Shown: piece by piece, positions 1 through 12,100 of the stretch
Position numbering within the stretch: position 1 is the first letter of the stretch
Layout of the letters: each line of letters starts with the position of its first letter
Notes under the pieces: generated by a model
Database searches by the model: none
What the model saw: only the letters and a program-made list of their open reading frames with translations
What the model was told of the DNA's origin: nothing
Translations under genes and position numbers: made by a program
Assembly: GCA_032158295.1 (NCBI GenBank)
Contig: CM063247.1
Coordinates: forward strand, 19,196,875-19,260,874
Direction of reading: 5' to 3'
Length of the DNA stretch: 64,000 bases
Source: Pycnopodia helianthoides
Lineage: Eukaryota; Echinodermata; Asteroidea; Forcipulatida; Asteriidae

Positions 1-36
1 ATCAACACCAGCTGCATAAACCCACAACTTGCCTAC

Positions 37-190
37 CTTTCACTGCACTGTGCCGTTGTCGAAGAATGACCTTTGACCTTTGGTGGGCTGGCAGCTGTCT
101 TTGCTGCCTGGACCTTTGAGAAGACAGACGTTGACTTCTTGCTTGGACTCTCATAAGGGGATTTCACAATCTTGTTGGAATCTTCAGGTC
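37..190 (-). CDS. TP53BP1: 53BP1 coding exon 17 (residues 1000-1051, last in window)
   Basis: The acceptor ACTTTAG|GACC and donor GAAAG|GTAGGC bracket 154 nt. With one base from exon 16 it reads [20 protein letters not shown] then [19 protein letters not shown]. The [10 protein letters not shown] part resembles human KPISPVKDPVSPASQK. The chain is still open at the donor and must continue beyond the left edge of the window, where the folded domains would be expected. Confidence 0.73.
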
Positions 191-3100
191 CTAAAGTAAT
201 ATATCAAACATTATTCACAAGTCAGAGTTACCCAATTTTTACCTGTTTTTTGGTTATTTTATTGCTCACTGTTCAGCAAAGAAAAGAATCCCCTCCATTG
301 CAATGGTTTAACCCTTTATGAGACCACAACATCTGGAAATTGATCGTACCAAAATGCCCATAGTGGCCGCAAATAGCTGCTAGATCTGACCTACTTACTC
401 TCAACCTAAAATAGGTAAAAGTAAAGGTCACGACTTGAATTGACACTTTCCAACGTTTCCCAATGGATCACCACATTAACATGCGTTGAAGCATAGGCTC
501 CCCATAGCAACACCCTTAGCAACAGCCACAGCCGCTAGCTCATCTACAAAACTTCTCAGAGCACGTTCCCTTTATACATGTGAATGTGGTACTCACTTGC
601 AAGCTGAAAGTCGGGCATCTGTGTGCTTTCCTGGGTGTCTGGATCCGTATAGAGAGTCAGGGTACCAGTCTCGACTACCCTAGGAGGCGCATCCTTCTGG
701 AAGAACAAGGAAACAAAAAGGTTTATGAACTGGGCCCAAGTTCGCAGAGCTTCCCAGGTTGTATCGTAAACTTGGGTGTGATCCCTGGCTATACAGCAGT
801 TACAGGTTGTATGGCTTCTGACTGGCACCCCTGAACAAAAATATTGGCAAAATAGGGAGACCGCCAACATTAGGGCTAGATGGCTCAGTTTGTAGAGCGC
901 TGGCACGTTAATCTGGAGGTTGTAGATTCAAGTCCTGCTCTAGTCAATTTTTCTTTGTTCAACCAATTAAAAAATCATAATTTCCTGAACTTTTTGAGGT
1001 ATGGACATGAAGAGCTTAAGTAGTAAATCATTCCAAAGAATGTGTATGCATACACTAGAGTGCTTGGCTTGTACCGTTGTAAGGTTACTGGCCCAGTGCT
1101 GAGTTATCGGACTCTGGCGGTTGGTGGTCCAGTGGGTATTTCAAGCCCTGTGTTTTGTTCAGGGGTTGGGACCATCAGATTTTATTTGAGATTGAAGAAT
1201 TGACAAAGAAAGACACTTTAACAAATTTTTGTTAATGAGATATCGCCTAACTCACAAGGCCGGACGGCCACTTCAAGGTGAGGGGCTACATTTGACTGAT
1301 TTGGGCTGTAGACCCAAATCAACGACACCAGGGGCACGTTGCCACCTACTCCTGGGGCTGAAACAGGGTTACCCCCTTCACAGTCAGTAAGGATGTAGGT
1401 ATGGGTATCATCCACTAGGAGCCCTGCTGGTAGAGCAGAATGCACTACCTTCCCATTTTTTTACTAAGCAAATTATGGTGAGGTGCCTTGCTCAAGGGCA
1501 CAAGTGTCTCGACCGGGATTCGAACCAACACTCTGCTGCTGACAACACCAGAGCTATGGTCCAGTGAACTAGACCGCTCGGCCACGACACGCCACTTAAG
1601 TACGAATATGAAGACTTGCCTGGTGCTGCGTTGGTGCTACAGTTCTTTGGAGTCCCTGGTTTCTGGTGGCACTCTCCCCCTCGTCCATTATAGGTGTACT
1701 ATGTCTGACTGGTGGGCGAGATGACATTCGCTTCTCACGGCTGACCGTCGAGGGTAGGGTTGTACCTCCAGTTGGCCTGAACCCTCCCTCTGTTGGAAGG
1801 CTCAGGTGGAAGTCAATACCTGATGGGTGTGAGACAAGATTTAGAGGATTAATCCTAACCCATCCCAATCCATCAAAATCCAACAGCGTGTTTTGTTTGA
1901 TTCCCATGGACTGAGGACTGCTCTAGTAAACTGATTATGCTTTACATGGGGTCAGGCATACCAGCATAATCAGAGTCCAACAGTTTGGGTGTTAAGTTAC
2001 TGAATGGTGTTGGACCGAGGACTGCAATAGTAAACTAATTATGCTTCACAAGAGTCAGGCGTACCACCACAATCAGAGTGCCAACAACTTGGGCGTTAAG
2101 TTACTGAACGGTGTTGGACCGAGGACTGCACTAGTAAACTAATTATGCTTTACACGGGGTCAGGATAAACCACCACAGTCAGAGTCCCAACAGATTGGGT
2201 GTTGAGTTGTGAAGGATCCTAGTTAGTCACTCCAGGGAGATAGAGTTACAGCAGAGTCCTGATACGTCAATCATGGAAGGGCAAGGCAGTTTCTTGTTGG
2301 GAGAGGGCACTTCATCGAGGAAAATATAAATTCCTATTGGAGCATTTCAAGGGGCACCACGGCAATGACGTTGGGCATGGAGGCAATTGCATCTATGGCC
2401 TCAATGGAGTACCAGGCCTGGTTAAGGGGTAGTAATACATAATAATTAGTAGACAGGGATGGGATTTGGTGTTTGTGAAAACTGGCTTGCAGATCTGCAA
2501 TCCCGGCCAAAATGCTTGGGCCACCCGTTCCTATAACGTTACAATAACCATACAATAACCATTCCCTGTCTCACAATAAACATTCTCTCCCCCGTCCCCG
2601 TCCCCCGCTCAATGTTGACTGGAACGCAAAAGACCGTGCAACAATGTGATTCAACATTGAAAGGGGGCAGGGGGGCCAATGAGATATGGCGGGATTGTGG
2701 TCCCCCCTTATTCTAGACCCGTGTGGCTGGAGATTCTGTCCCCCCGTACGTACGGCGAACTGTATACAAGCTTCTTCTCATAGCGCCCTCTTTTGAATCA
2801 TCCTCCTTCAGCCCATGTTAATTTCCCATATGGGGGACAGAATCTCCGGGGGACAGATTTCCCTACGACACCGGAACCTCCAAGATGTTATAATTCAGGA
2901 GGTTTACAGATTCTGTGCAGATCACCAGAAATACACAACTAAAGGTTTGGACACATCAGTTCTTTCTAACTTTTGGTGATTGCTTCTTCTCCCAAGAAAA
3001 TCGAAAGGCTCAAGGAGATTTTAAGAAAAATCCTAAAACCATGAAAAATCCTGAGAAATCTTACGCCCGAGTAAAAAGCGGTAGTGTACAGGGAGTGCCT

Positions 3101-6100
3101 GTGTGTTCTACTTACTGGAGTATTCTGTGTGCTCCGTACTCTGTGACATCACACCGGGCACGGGAACACCTGTTGACTGAGCGTCTTGTTTCATTCTGTC
3201 ATCCCCACTTGGCGATTTCATTCTCTTTTCTTCTACTGCTTGAGAAGCTGCTACAAGTTCATTTTTAAAAAAATTATCCATTTCAGTTGTAGTTTTAAAA
3301 ATATTCAAATGAAAAATATAATGCTTGTTTTTAAGAAAACCCATTTGTCAATCATGCCCAAGTTTGTCCGACAATTACATAGGTTAAATAATAACATGGC
3401 TGTTACTAGTCGGGCAAAATTCTTAATTTTTTACAAGTAAGGGGAAATGGAGGTCAAGTCTCATTCTTGGGATTTCTTTTTGGATTCGATAAACTTATTT
3501 TACTTTCATTAATCTCATGGCAATTTTCTTTCCCAGCAATATTTTATAGCCATAAACTTACATTAAAGGCCCTGTACACTATTGTTCACAGATTCACACA
3601 TAACTTACATGATTTAAAGTAAGAATGGGTAGAAAGTGTTCCTTAAAATATTTCTGCCTGAAATGCTATCGTTTCTGAGAAATGAATAAAACAATAGTTT
3701 TTATCGCGCGCCATAATAAACTCGATGTTTGAAAAACAGAAAACACATAAGGTCTCTTTCCACTATTTTCTCGTGACTTCGATGACCAGTTGAGCTCAAA
3801 TTTTCACAGGTTTGTTATTTCATGTATATGGTTAATCACACAAAACATGAACTTTGTTTGCGACTGTTTTGTCAGCTCTACCAATCCTGTATAATACCTT
3901 TAAACTAAAGTATTTGAAGAAACAGGATTCGAGCATGCTAGAAATCAATATGGTTGGGACCAACTTGGTCCTGAAAAGTCAACTACGCGCGAGACTTGTA
4001 CAGTGTACAAACAAAAACACCTTTCCAGATTTTCCATCATAATTAAGTTCGCTTTTTTAAGAGTCCTTGGCTTCACACCCAGAAATTTTAATAAATGAAA
4101 TGAAATCAAATCAAATGAAATGCAACGAAATGAAAGGAAAAGACTCACCTTGAGTCTTCTTCTTGGCATCAGATGAGGCGGTTTCAGAGAAGCTCATCAG
4201 GGTAAGTGCAGCACCTTCAGAAGTCTTCAAGACTGCTCTGGGATCTTGAAGATGTCTTGAGGTGGATGGAGTGGCTTGAGGTTGTTGGGTCGGATGAGCT
4301 TCAAGTATAAGACATTTCATTTCAAAGTCAGTCTGCTACTTCCATGTTACTAAATTCAACTCGATTCTTGGATTTTGCTTCAGTTACAATTTGTTCTTCT
4401 TACTGAATAACAAATCTTCCTTCCACCTTGGAACTTGAAAGAGGGTTTTCCCCATCTAACTAGACAAGTTTAGGCACTAATCATCAGAAAATATTAAAAT
4501 TGATACAGAAAGACAAAAACGAGTACTTTCCAGCAATATACCAACTCTTAAAGCTATGTCATATGAGGCAATTTACAGGCAACCAGTTTCCAGGCATTCT
4601 AAAAGAGGAAAAGGCATTCACATTTGAATTTTCACAGAACTTTCTTGATTGTAAGATAAAGTTAGATAAAATAACTGCTATGCTTCAACAGAGTGCCTTC
4701 AGCATGCAACGCAGTTGATTTCCTCCATGCTGCTTGTAAAAAAATTGCCTCGTGTAACAAGGTCCCAACTCCCAAGCTGTTCTAGCCATGTGAGCTGACC
4801 AAAAATCCATCATAGTCCTTCAACACAACACACACGATTGCAACAATGGGCTGGACTCCAGTTGTGAAACAATAGTAAGGTGGTTTATTGATCTCTTACA
4901 CAATGCGGTATGAACCTCCGCACAATGTGCGTCTACCATTTCCACCATTTTGGGAGTCAATTCCTTTGTGTACATTTTGACTCCCGAAATAGAGACAGGA
5001 TAGGTGAGTGTCAGTTAGCAGCGCATTAAGCAAGGGAACAAGAAGCAATCCTTTTTTTATATAAATTGCAGTTTGGTATAAATGCTGATTGTTCTCATTA
5101 CCCGGTTGCCTCTTTCTGGCTTGCTCTTCTGTTTCAGTCTCCGTCTCAGTCTGTGTAGGGGTATAGTGGAGAAGCCACTCATCAGACGATTCCTTCTTGC
5201 CGCTTCCTCCCTGAACCGTCTCCATCCTCTCCTCTCGAGAGGAGGATACTTTCTCCACGTTCTGCTTGCTCGCTGTCTTGGTACTGCTGGGATCTTGGTG
5301 GCTTTGAGGTGCTGAGGAGCGGACACTTCTTTCCACAGCCTTAGAGGGATGCTTCTCGTCTTGCAACTGAGGAATCGTTACTGGAGCCTCCGGCTGTAAT
5401 CATGAGAAAAAGATGACAAGAGTTTACCAGATGTTGTCAATAGTTTAAACAAAATAATAATAACTAGTTCTTATATAGCGTGTTTAACAATAACGAATCA
5501 ATGCGCCTAACATTAGAACCGCGGTCATTAGACCAACAAAATTCCTTTAATCTGTCTCAGCATTCCGAAAGACTTTTTCAAACATAAGATCAACCTCCAC
5601 TTTCCCAGGTAGCCAATTATACCCCTGGGTAAACAGAAGCAATTATAGTAAAAAGCACCTTGCTCAAGGGCTTAAGTGTCACAACCAGGGTTCAAACCCA
5701 CACCCAAATGACTTGATCTCCAGAACTTGAGTCCGGTGCACTAGACCGCTAAAAGTTGAAATGAATAACTATAAAGATTACTTTTTAAATGGAAACTGTG
5801 AAGGGGGGACAGGGTGAATGACTACTCTTCACACCCTGATGTCATCAAAACTTTCTGGTTTTGATTAATTGGTTGATTTACTAAGCCAGAACCTAAGCCA
5901 GAGCCTAAACCAGAGCCTAAACCAGAGCCTAAGCCAGAACCTAAGCCAGAACCTAAGCCAGAACCTAAGCCAGAGCCCAAACCAGAGCCCAAACCAGAGC
6001 CTAAACCAGAGCCTAAGCCACAGCCTAAGCCACAGCCTAAGCCAGAACCTAAGCCAGAGCCTAAACCACAGCCTAAACCACAGCCTAAGCCACAGCCTAA

Positions 6101-9100
6101 GCCACAGCCTAAGCCAGAACCTAAGCCAGAACCTAAGCCAGAGCCTAAGCCACAGCCTAAGCCACAGCCTAAGCCACAGCCTAAGCCACAGCCTAAGCCA
6201 CAGCCTAAGCCAAAAGGGCTAAGCCACAGCCTAAGCCACAGCCTAAGCAAGAGCCAAAGCTGAAGCCGTGATTTCATAAAGAGCAAAAGGAAAACAAGAG
6301 TAGATTTTGTAAACAATTTGAATTTGTTCTGTACCTGACTAAGCGGTTTTTGTTTCTGTACAGGAGGCTCCTTTTCCAGCTTTCCATTCAGGGCGCTTGC
6401 AGACCTAGGTTTGTCGGCGCTATCTCTCTGATCTTGTTTCTTCCTTCTTGCAGAGTCGGATTCTTCAGCAGTGCCACCGACTGCCGTAGAGGGCGGTCTA
6501 CTCCTGGGGTTCTCATCGGACGTTGCTGAGGTAGTCACTTGAGCGCTCGGTTGCCAGGCCTTGGTTCAGATAGAAAACAAAAGAACGATATCAGAGCCAG
6601 CTCTACGTCACAAACTTGCAGCAAGTTATCTGAGCAAGTTTCATCTCGTTTAAGTTTGCAATTATTTGAAGCGACTATCTATTATGCATATCAGGATTAA
6701 CTTTCACACTTGTGAACTGACTGCACTGCATTGATGCATTTAGAATTTTCCAGATTAACACAGTGCAGCTCTACAGCCAAGTTTCTTAATTTCTTAAGCA
6801 ACCGGAAACAGAGGTCAAGTCTCATTCTTGGGTTTTCTTTGTTGATTTGCTAAACTTATTTGAACCTTCATAGATTTTACTTTCCCAACAGTACAAATTC
6901 ATTTTTTTGCCATAAATTACGTTGAACTAAAGTATTTGAAGAAAAAGAATCGCCCACCAGGTAAAACTCGATATGGTTGGGACCAACTTGTTCCAGAAGT
7001 TTGAATACGCGCGATACTTGCACACGCTCCACAATTTTTACCCGCAAGGGGCAGTTCTTCCAAAACGTGGTTGATTAAAAACATCAAACTCGCAACTCAG
7101 CTCCGCACTGGCACAGTTTGGGATCTTGAAATGACTGACAAGAATTGGGGAAAACATTCACCGGCCTCAAAAACAGAAAATTCATCTCATGCCGTGAACC
7201 CGGCAGAAAGATACATCACTCCTGCAATTTCCTGCATCGTTTTTGCCGCTGACTGCAAGCAAACCACACACAAACATAAACCAGGGATGAGACTTGACGA
7301 ATGTGAAAATTCTTGGAAAATGGCTTTGGGGGCCTGGGTTCCCCCTTACACCAAGCCTGGAACCTCTCACATTTTACAATTCAGGAGATTAATAGACTGT
7401 GCATCACCAGAAATACAAGAACTAAAGGTTTTGACACAATGAGAAATATTTCTTTCTCCCTTATAAGCAACTGCTTTACTTCCTTCAAGACAATATGAAG
7501 CCTCAAGGAGGGGTTTTGAAAAAATCCGGAGAAATCACATTCCCGATAAACAACTGGGGTCGCACGGGAGGACACTGGGCAAAGACCATTAACTTGTCGT
7601 CCTTTGTCATGGCCTCTCCAGGGCCAAACTGTAGAGGGCTCACTGTATTGTGAATAGCCTGCTTTCTGACAAATCCTGACATACCTGGAAGGATTCAGAC
7701 TGCTGTCCTTTCCACACAGCTGAGGATGTCTCTGACGATGGCGCTGACGACTGCTGCGATGACGACGACGTCCTGTTGCTCGAGGATGATCCACTGCCGG
7801 ACCGAGACTTGGCTAGCAGCTCCTCTTGATTCAGAACCTTTTGCCATTCAGGAATCTTCGGAAGGAACAGAAGAGGATCTCGTAAAGCATGCAATAACTG
7901 CATTGAGGATAATTAACCCTAACTTTGGGCTTGGATTTTCTCCAATGCATCAAGCACTGTATTGACCCCTTGCACCATCGTCACATGCAGCTACCGTCTG
8001 CCAAGCTTGCCATTTTGGCAGTTAAAATTGCATGTCAAAATTGTGGTGAGCTTGTAAACGCAGCAACGCCTAAAATGTGCACTACACTGTATAACTAAAG
8101 AAAGACAACAGAACCAACAAGTAAAAACCACAAAAAGGTTTTTTAAAAAGAAGCTTACTCCATATTCATCATCATCCGCTTCCTGTCCAGTATTCTTATG
8201 TCCTTTAGGAGGATGCGTTGTCATGGCAACTGCCTCACCTCTCGCACCATCATCATCATCTTGAATACTAAGTTCCATTGGCTCTTCCTCTGAAAAAAAA
8301 ATTAATGTACAAAATAGAAACAATTCAAAATATTCTCAAGTACCAAATCCGTAGTCAATACTACATGAAACAATCACATTAATCCAACCAAGGCATTATT
8401 ACTTATTAAGGGGCCATTCTGAGTTACATTATCAAAGTTTTAAATTTTCTATTTTTCTTCCCACCTTTGTGTTAATCCACCTAAATTTTCAGTAAGAATT
8501 TTTTTAATTTTGTTTTCCATTTGTTGTTGTTGATAAAGTACCCCCATGGTCCAACCCACACACATTTTTGAAAAAAAACCCCACCAAAACACAATTTGTT
8601 AACATTATTAAAGGCACAGTACACGTTTAGTTACTGGAGCCTACTGATTGTGTTAATCCTTTATAAATGTAGGTACATACAATAAAACTAACCTGTGAAA
8701 ATTTCACTTCAAAAGGTGGTCGCGTTTTTGAGATATCACTGAAAAACCGGAGCGAATATTTCCAAGCAGGAAGAATATTCCCGATAGGAATACACAGTCT
8801 GAGAAGCATTTCTGACAGAAACGCTTCTCAGATTCAAACTTTGGGGAATAAAAAGTGATATATTTTCCATAACCGATAGTACTTTGAAGTTAAAAGTTTC
8901 TAAAAATTCATGATACTACCCAAGGCTACTGTACTTCTTACCAAGTAAGTTTGTTATTGCCATTAATTTTCAGAGTCATTACCAAACGTGTACCTTTAAA
9001 TCTGAATGGCCCCTTAAGCCTTTATGAATGTGGGATTTGTATGATGGAGATATGTGTGGTTTAGGAAAAACCTACAGTTGGATTATGATCTGAGTTCTTG

Positions 9101-12100
9101 GTGGTTAGGATTAATGTAACGTTCCTCGCTCGTTTTTCTAATTAGACAAATTATAACCTTCTCACCATCTTGCTGAGTAGGTGAGCTTGGAATCAGCCCA
9201 GCAATGGGTCCATACGCCCCTAACGTTGGAGGCACAATGGACCCGATGCTATCCTGGGATAACGCCTGTTGGCCCGATAGGTGTAGACTACTGAGGGTTA
9301 CTGAGGGCGTACTAGGGGAACGATCACTGTGCCCTCTGCTGGTGGGTGCTGCAGAGGAGTGGATGCTTCTTGAGTATTGTTCTAAAATGAGGAAATAACA
9401 AGGATGACATTTGACAAATGTAAAATCCTCGAGGATTGGCTTGCACTACAGGCCTGGGTACCATGATATTCCAGGCTCAAAACCTCCCAGATGTTACAAA
9501 GTCAGAAGGTTCAAAGACTCTGTGCATCACCAGAAACACAAAACTACAGGTTTGGACACAATGTGGACTATTTATTTCTCCGTTTGGTGACTGCTTCACT
9601 TCTATCAAGACAAATTGAAGGCTCAAGGAGGTTTTAAGAAAATCCTGATATCAACAATTTTTTTCCTGAGGAATCACACCCTATAAAAAAGAATAAAAAA
9701 GAGTGGAGACGTTTTATTCTCCTTGATGTACTTTCTAAGAGAATGAATCGGAGAATGAAGGAGAAGTACAACCGTGGTTTCGGAGGAATTTGTTCATCAA
9801 CTAAAAACTAATCATTATATTAATTTCAAGACAAGAGAAATTCCATCCTACCATCTGATATTGTGTCTCGTCTTTTTCTTTGTACATTGGTAATAATAGT
9901 ATACTGCTATCTGGAAGCTTGAATATTTTTGGTCACTGATTGAATTCCATTTCAAGAACTATTGTAAGTTTATTATTTTTTTAAATTAAAAAACAAGAGC
10001 AGAAAGGCTGAAATAAATTAAACTTTACAAAAGTAAAAAAACTCAAATACAACAAAAGTATACTCTCACATTAAATACAAAAGACAAAAACGGGATTATA
10101 AAACACAAAAAAAGCAAAGAATAACAAACGAACAAGTTAAATATACTAAAATTACTAGTTATTATTTCAAGGATTCCCCCAACTAAAGCAATCTTTCAGC
10201 CTGGCAAAAGATGAGGCGATTGCACTCACGGATCCTGTCTGGTGGTGTATTAGCGATGACTGTACCCCAAGCCTCTGGTGAGGGTTGGATGATGGTGATG
10301 GAGGCATCATCTGATGTACTCGTCTCATTCACCAAGACACTCTCCCCTGGTGCTCGATGGGTGTACTGCTCACCGTGGCGGTATCCCCCACCCATAGCCT
10401 CCTCTAAACAAAGATAAAGACAGCCAAGAGGAGACATGACACTAGACTAATTCAAACTCCTGAAGTTCTTTGTGTACACCACGCCCGATATGTGGCAGAG
10501 GAAGTCCCCCAAATGCTCCTATTGGCCCCTTGCATGCACGCATATCCTGTCCCCCATTGTGGGAGTCAAAATTTACACTAAGGAAATGACCACCAAAAGG
10601 GTGGAAATGGTATACCCGCAATTTTGCGGAGGTTCGTTCTGCAAGAGGTTAATACTCTAACACAATTTTCTTCTGCATCCCCCCCCAAAAAAAAAATAAA
10701 TAAAAAAATAAAAACTCCTGAGAATCCCAGAACACAATGAAGACACAATGGAAAGGGGGGTACAACATGCCACATATCAAGCACTTGTAATTGTGATTTG
10801 ACAATTTCAAGCACTCCTGCAAAATATGTAATTAGCCTAGATCTGGCCTGAGCTTAACTAAAGGAACATTACAGAATTGGTTTTTGCTAACAAAACAGTT
10901 GCTGGCAGTGTAAGCACTTTAAGTAATCCACCATATACATGAACTGACAAACCTGTAGAAGTTTGAGATCAATCGGCCATCTGGGTCACGAGAAAATAGT
11001 GAAAAACCGATTACACATTTGCATGAAATCATATAGATTCAACAAATGAATAAATTGCTCACTGAGCGATGAACTCCAATCGGAAAATTAGTTTATTCAT
11101 TTCTCGTCAAATATGGCATTTCAGACAGAAATATTTCAAGGGATGTTTTCTACTATCATCATCATTAGACCGTGTAAGTTTTATGTAAATCTGTGATCAA
11201 AAAGTATATTTTACAAGTTTTCTCCTTACCAATTCTGTAATGTTCCTTTAAAGGACGGATCTTCTAGTTGTTAAAGCTTGGCTTCTTTGGACGAGCACTA
11301 CACATTCGTTTAAACCATGTGCAATCCTTTAACTTTGTTCTTGTAGGATCATTTTATGAAAAAAATATAAGTTTGTATCTGAACTTCACAAGTTCATGAT
11401 ATAAAAAAAATCCACTACAGAATCAAGGGGCAGCTACGCTGTAAACATACAATAATACCTATTTTTAGATGTCAAAGTTGTCAATGCAAAGACACACAAA
11501 TAAGTAGCAAACAAATATTGACATTTAAACTTAGAGAAAGGCATCTTTTAAGAGAGAAATGCAAGTTTAATGAGGTACTCGACAAGCACTGAACAAACAT
11601 GTAAACAAAATATGGCGTTAGTATCGACAAAATGTGTCAACAAGATGAGTAAACAAATTTGGGTGTACATGTACCATTCCCATAAGGAGGGGTTTCTTGT
11701 ATTCCGTATTTGAAAGCTTCAGGGGAGGGTGGAACCAAGTTAACTGATGCGTCGTCGGATGTGCTTGTCTCGTTGGCTAGTACCCGGACTCCTTGGTACT
11801 GCGGGTGCAGGATGAGCTGGTTGTAGTCTGCCCACGGATACATGCAGTTGGAGAAGAATTGAATGTGTTTTCAAGCGGTACGGACGGTTGATGGGGAAAT
11901 GACACATGTATGGAGGTGTCACTGATGTGGCGTGATGGATGACAAGGATGATATCTATTCACAGGTTTGCCCTCAACATGTCTAAGGCCATGTCTGAATT
12001 GGCGGCTATGGCTGTTGCTAAGGGTGTTGCTACGGACCTCCTATGCTTCAGCTAAGGTTCACGTGACGATTTAGCCACAGCCTCTAATTCAAACACGGTC

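Noticed and set aside
1218..1445. 75-codon minus-strand frame
   Set aside because: It is the body of a tRNA-derived SINE.
5869..6222. Plus-strand 117-codon frame of Leu-Ser-Gln-Asn repeats
   Set aside because: It lies wholly in the 12-bp minisatellite, whose unit length keeps any frame open; there are no splice sites or flanking coding sequence.
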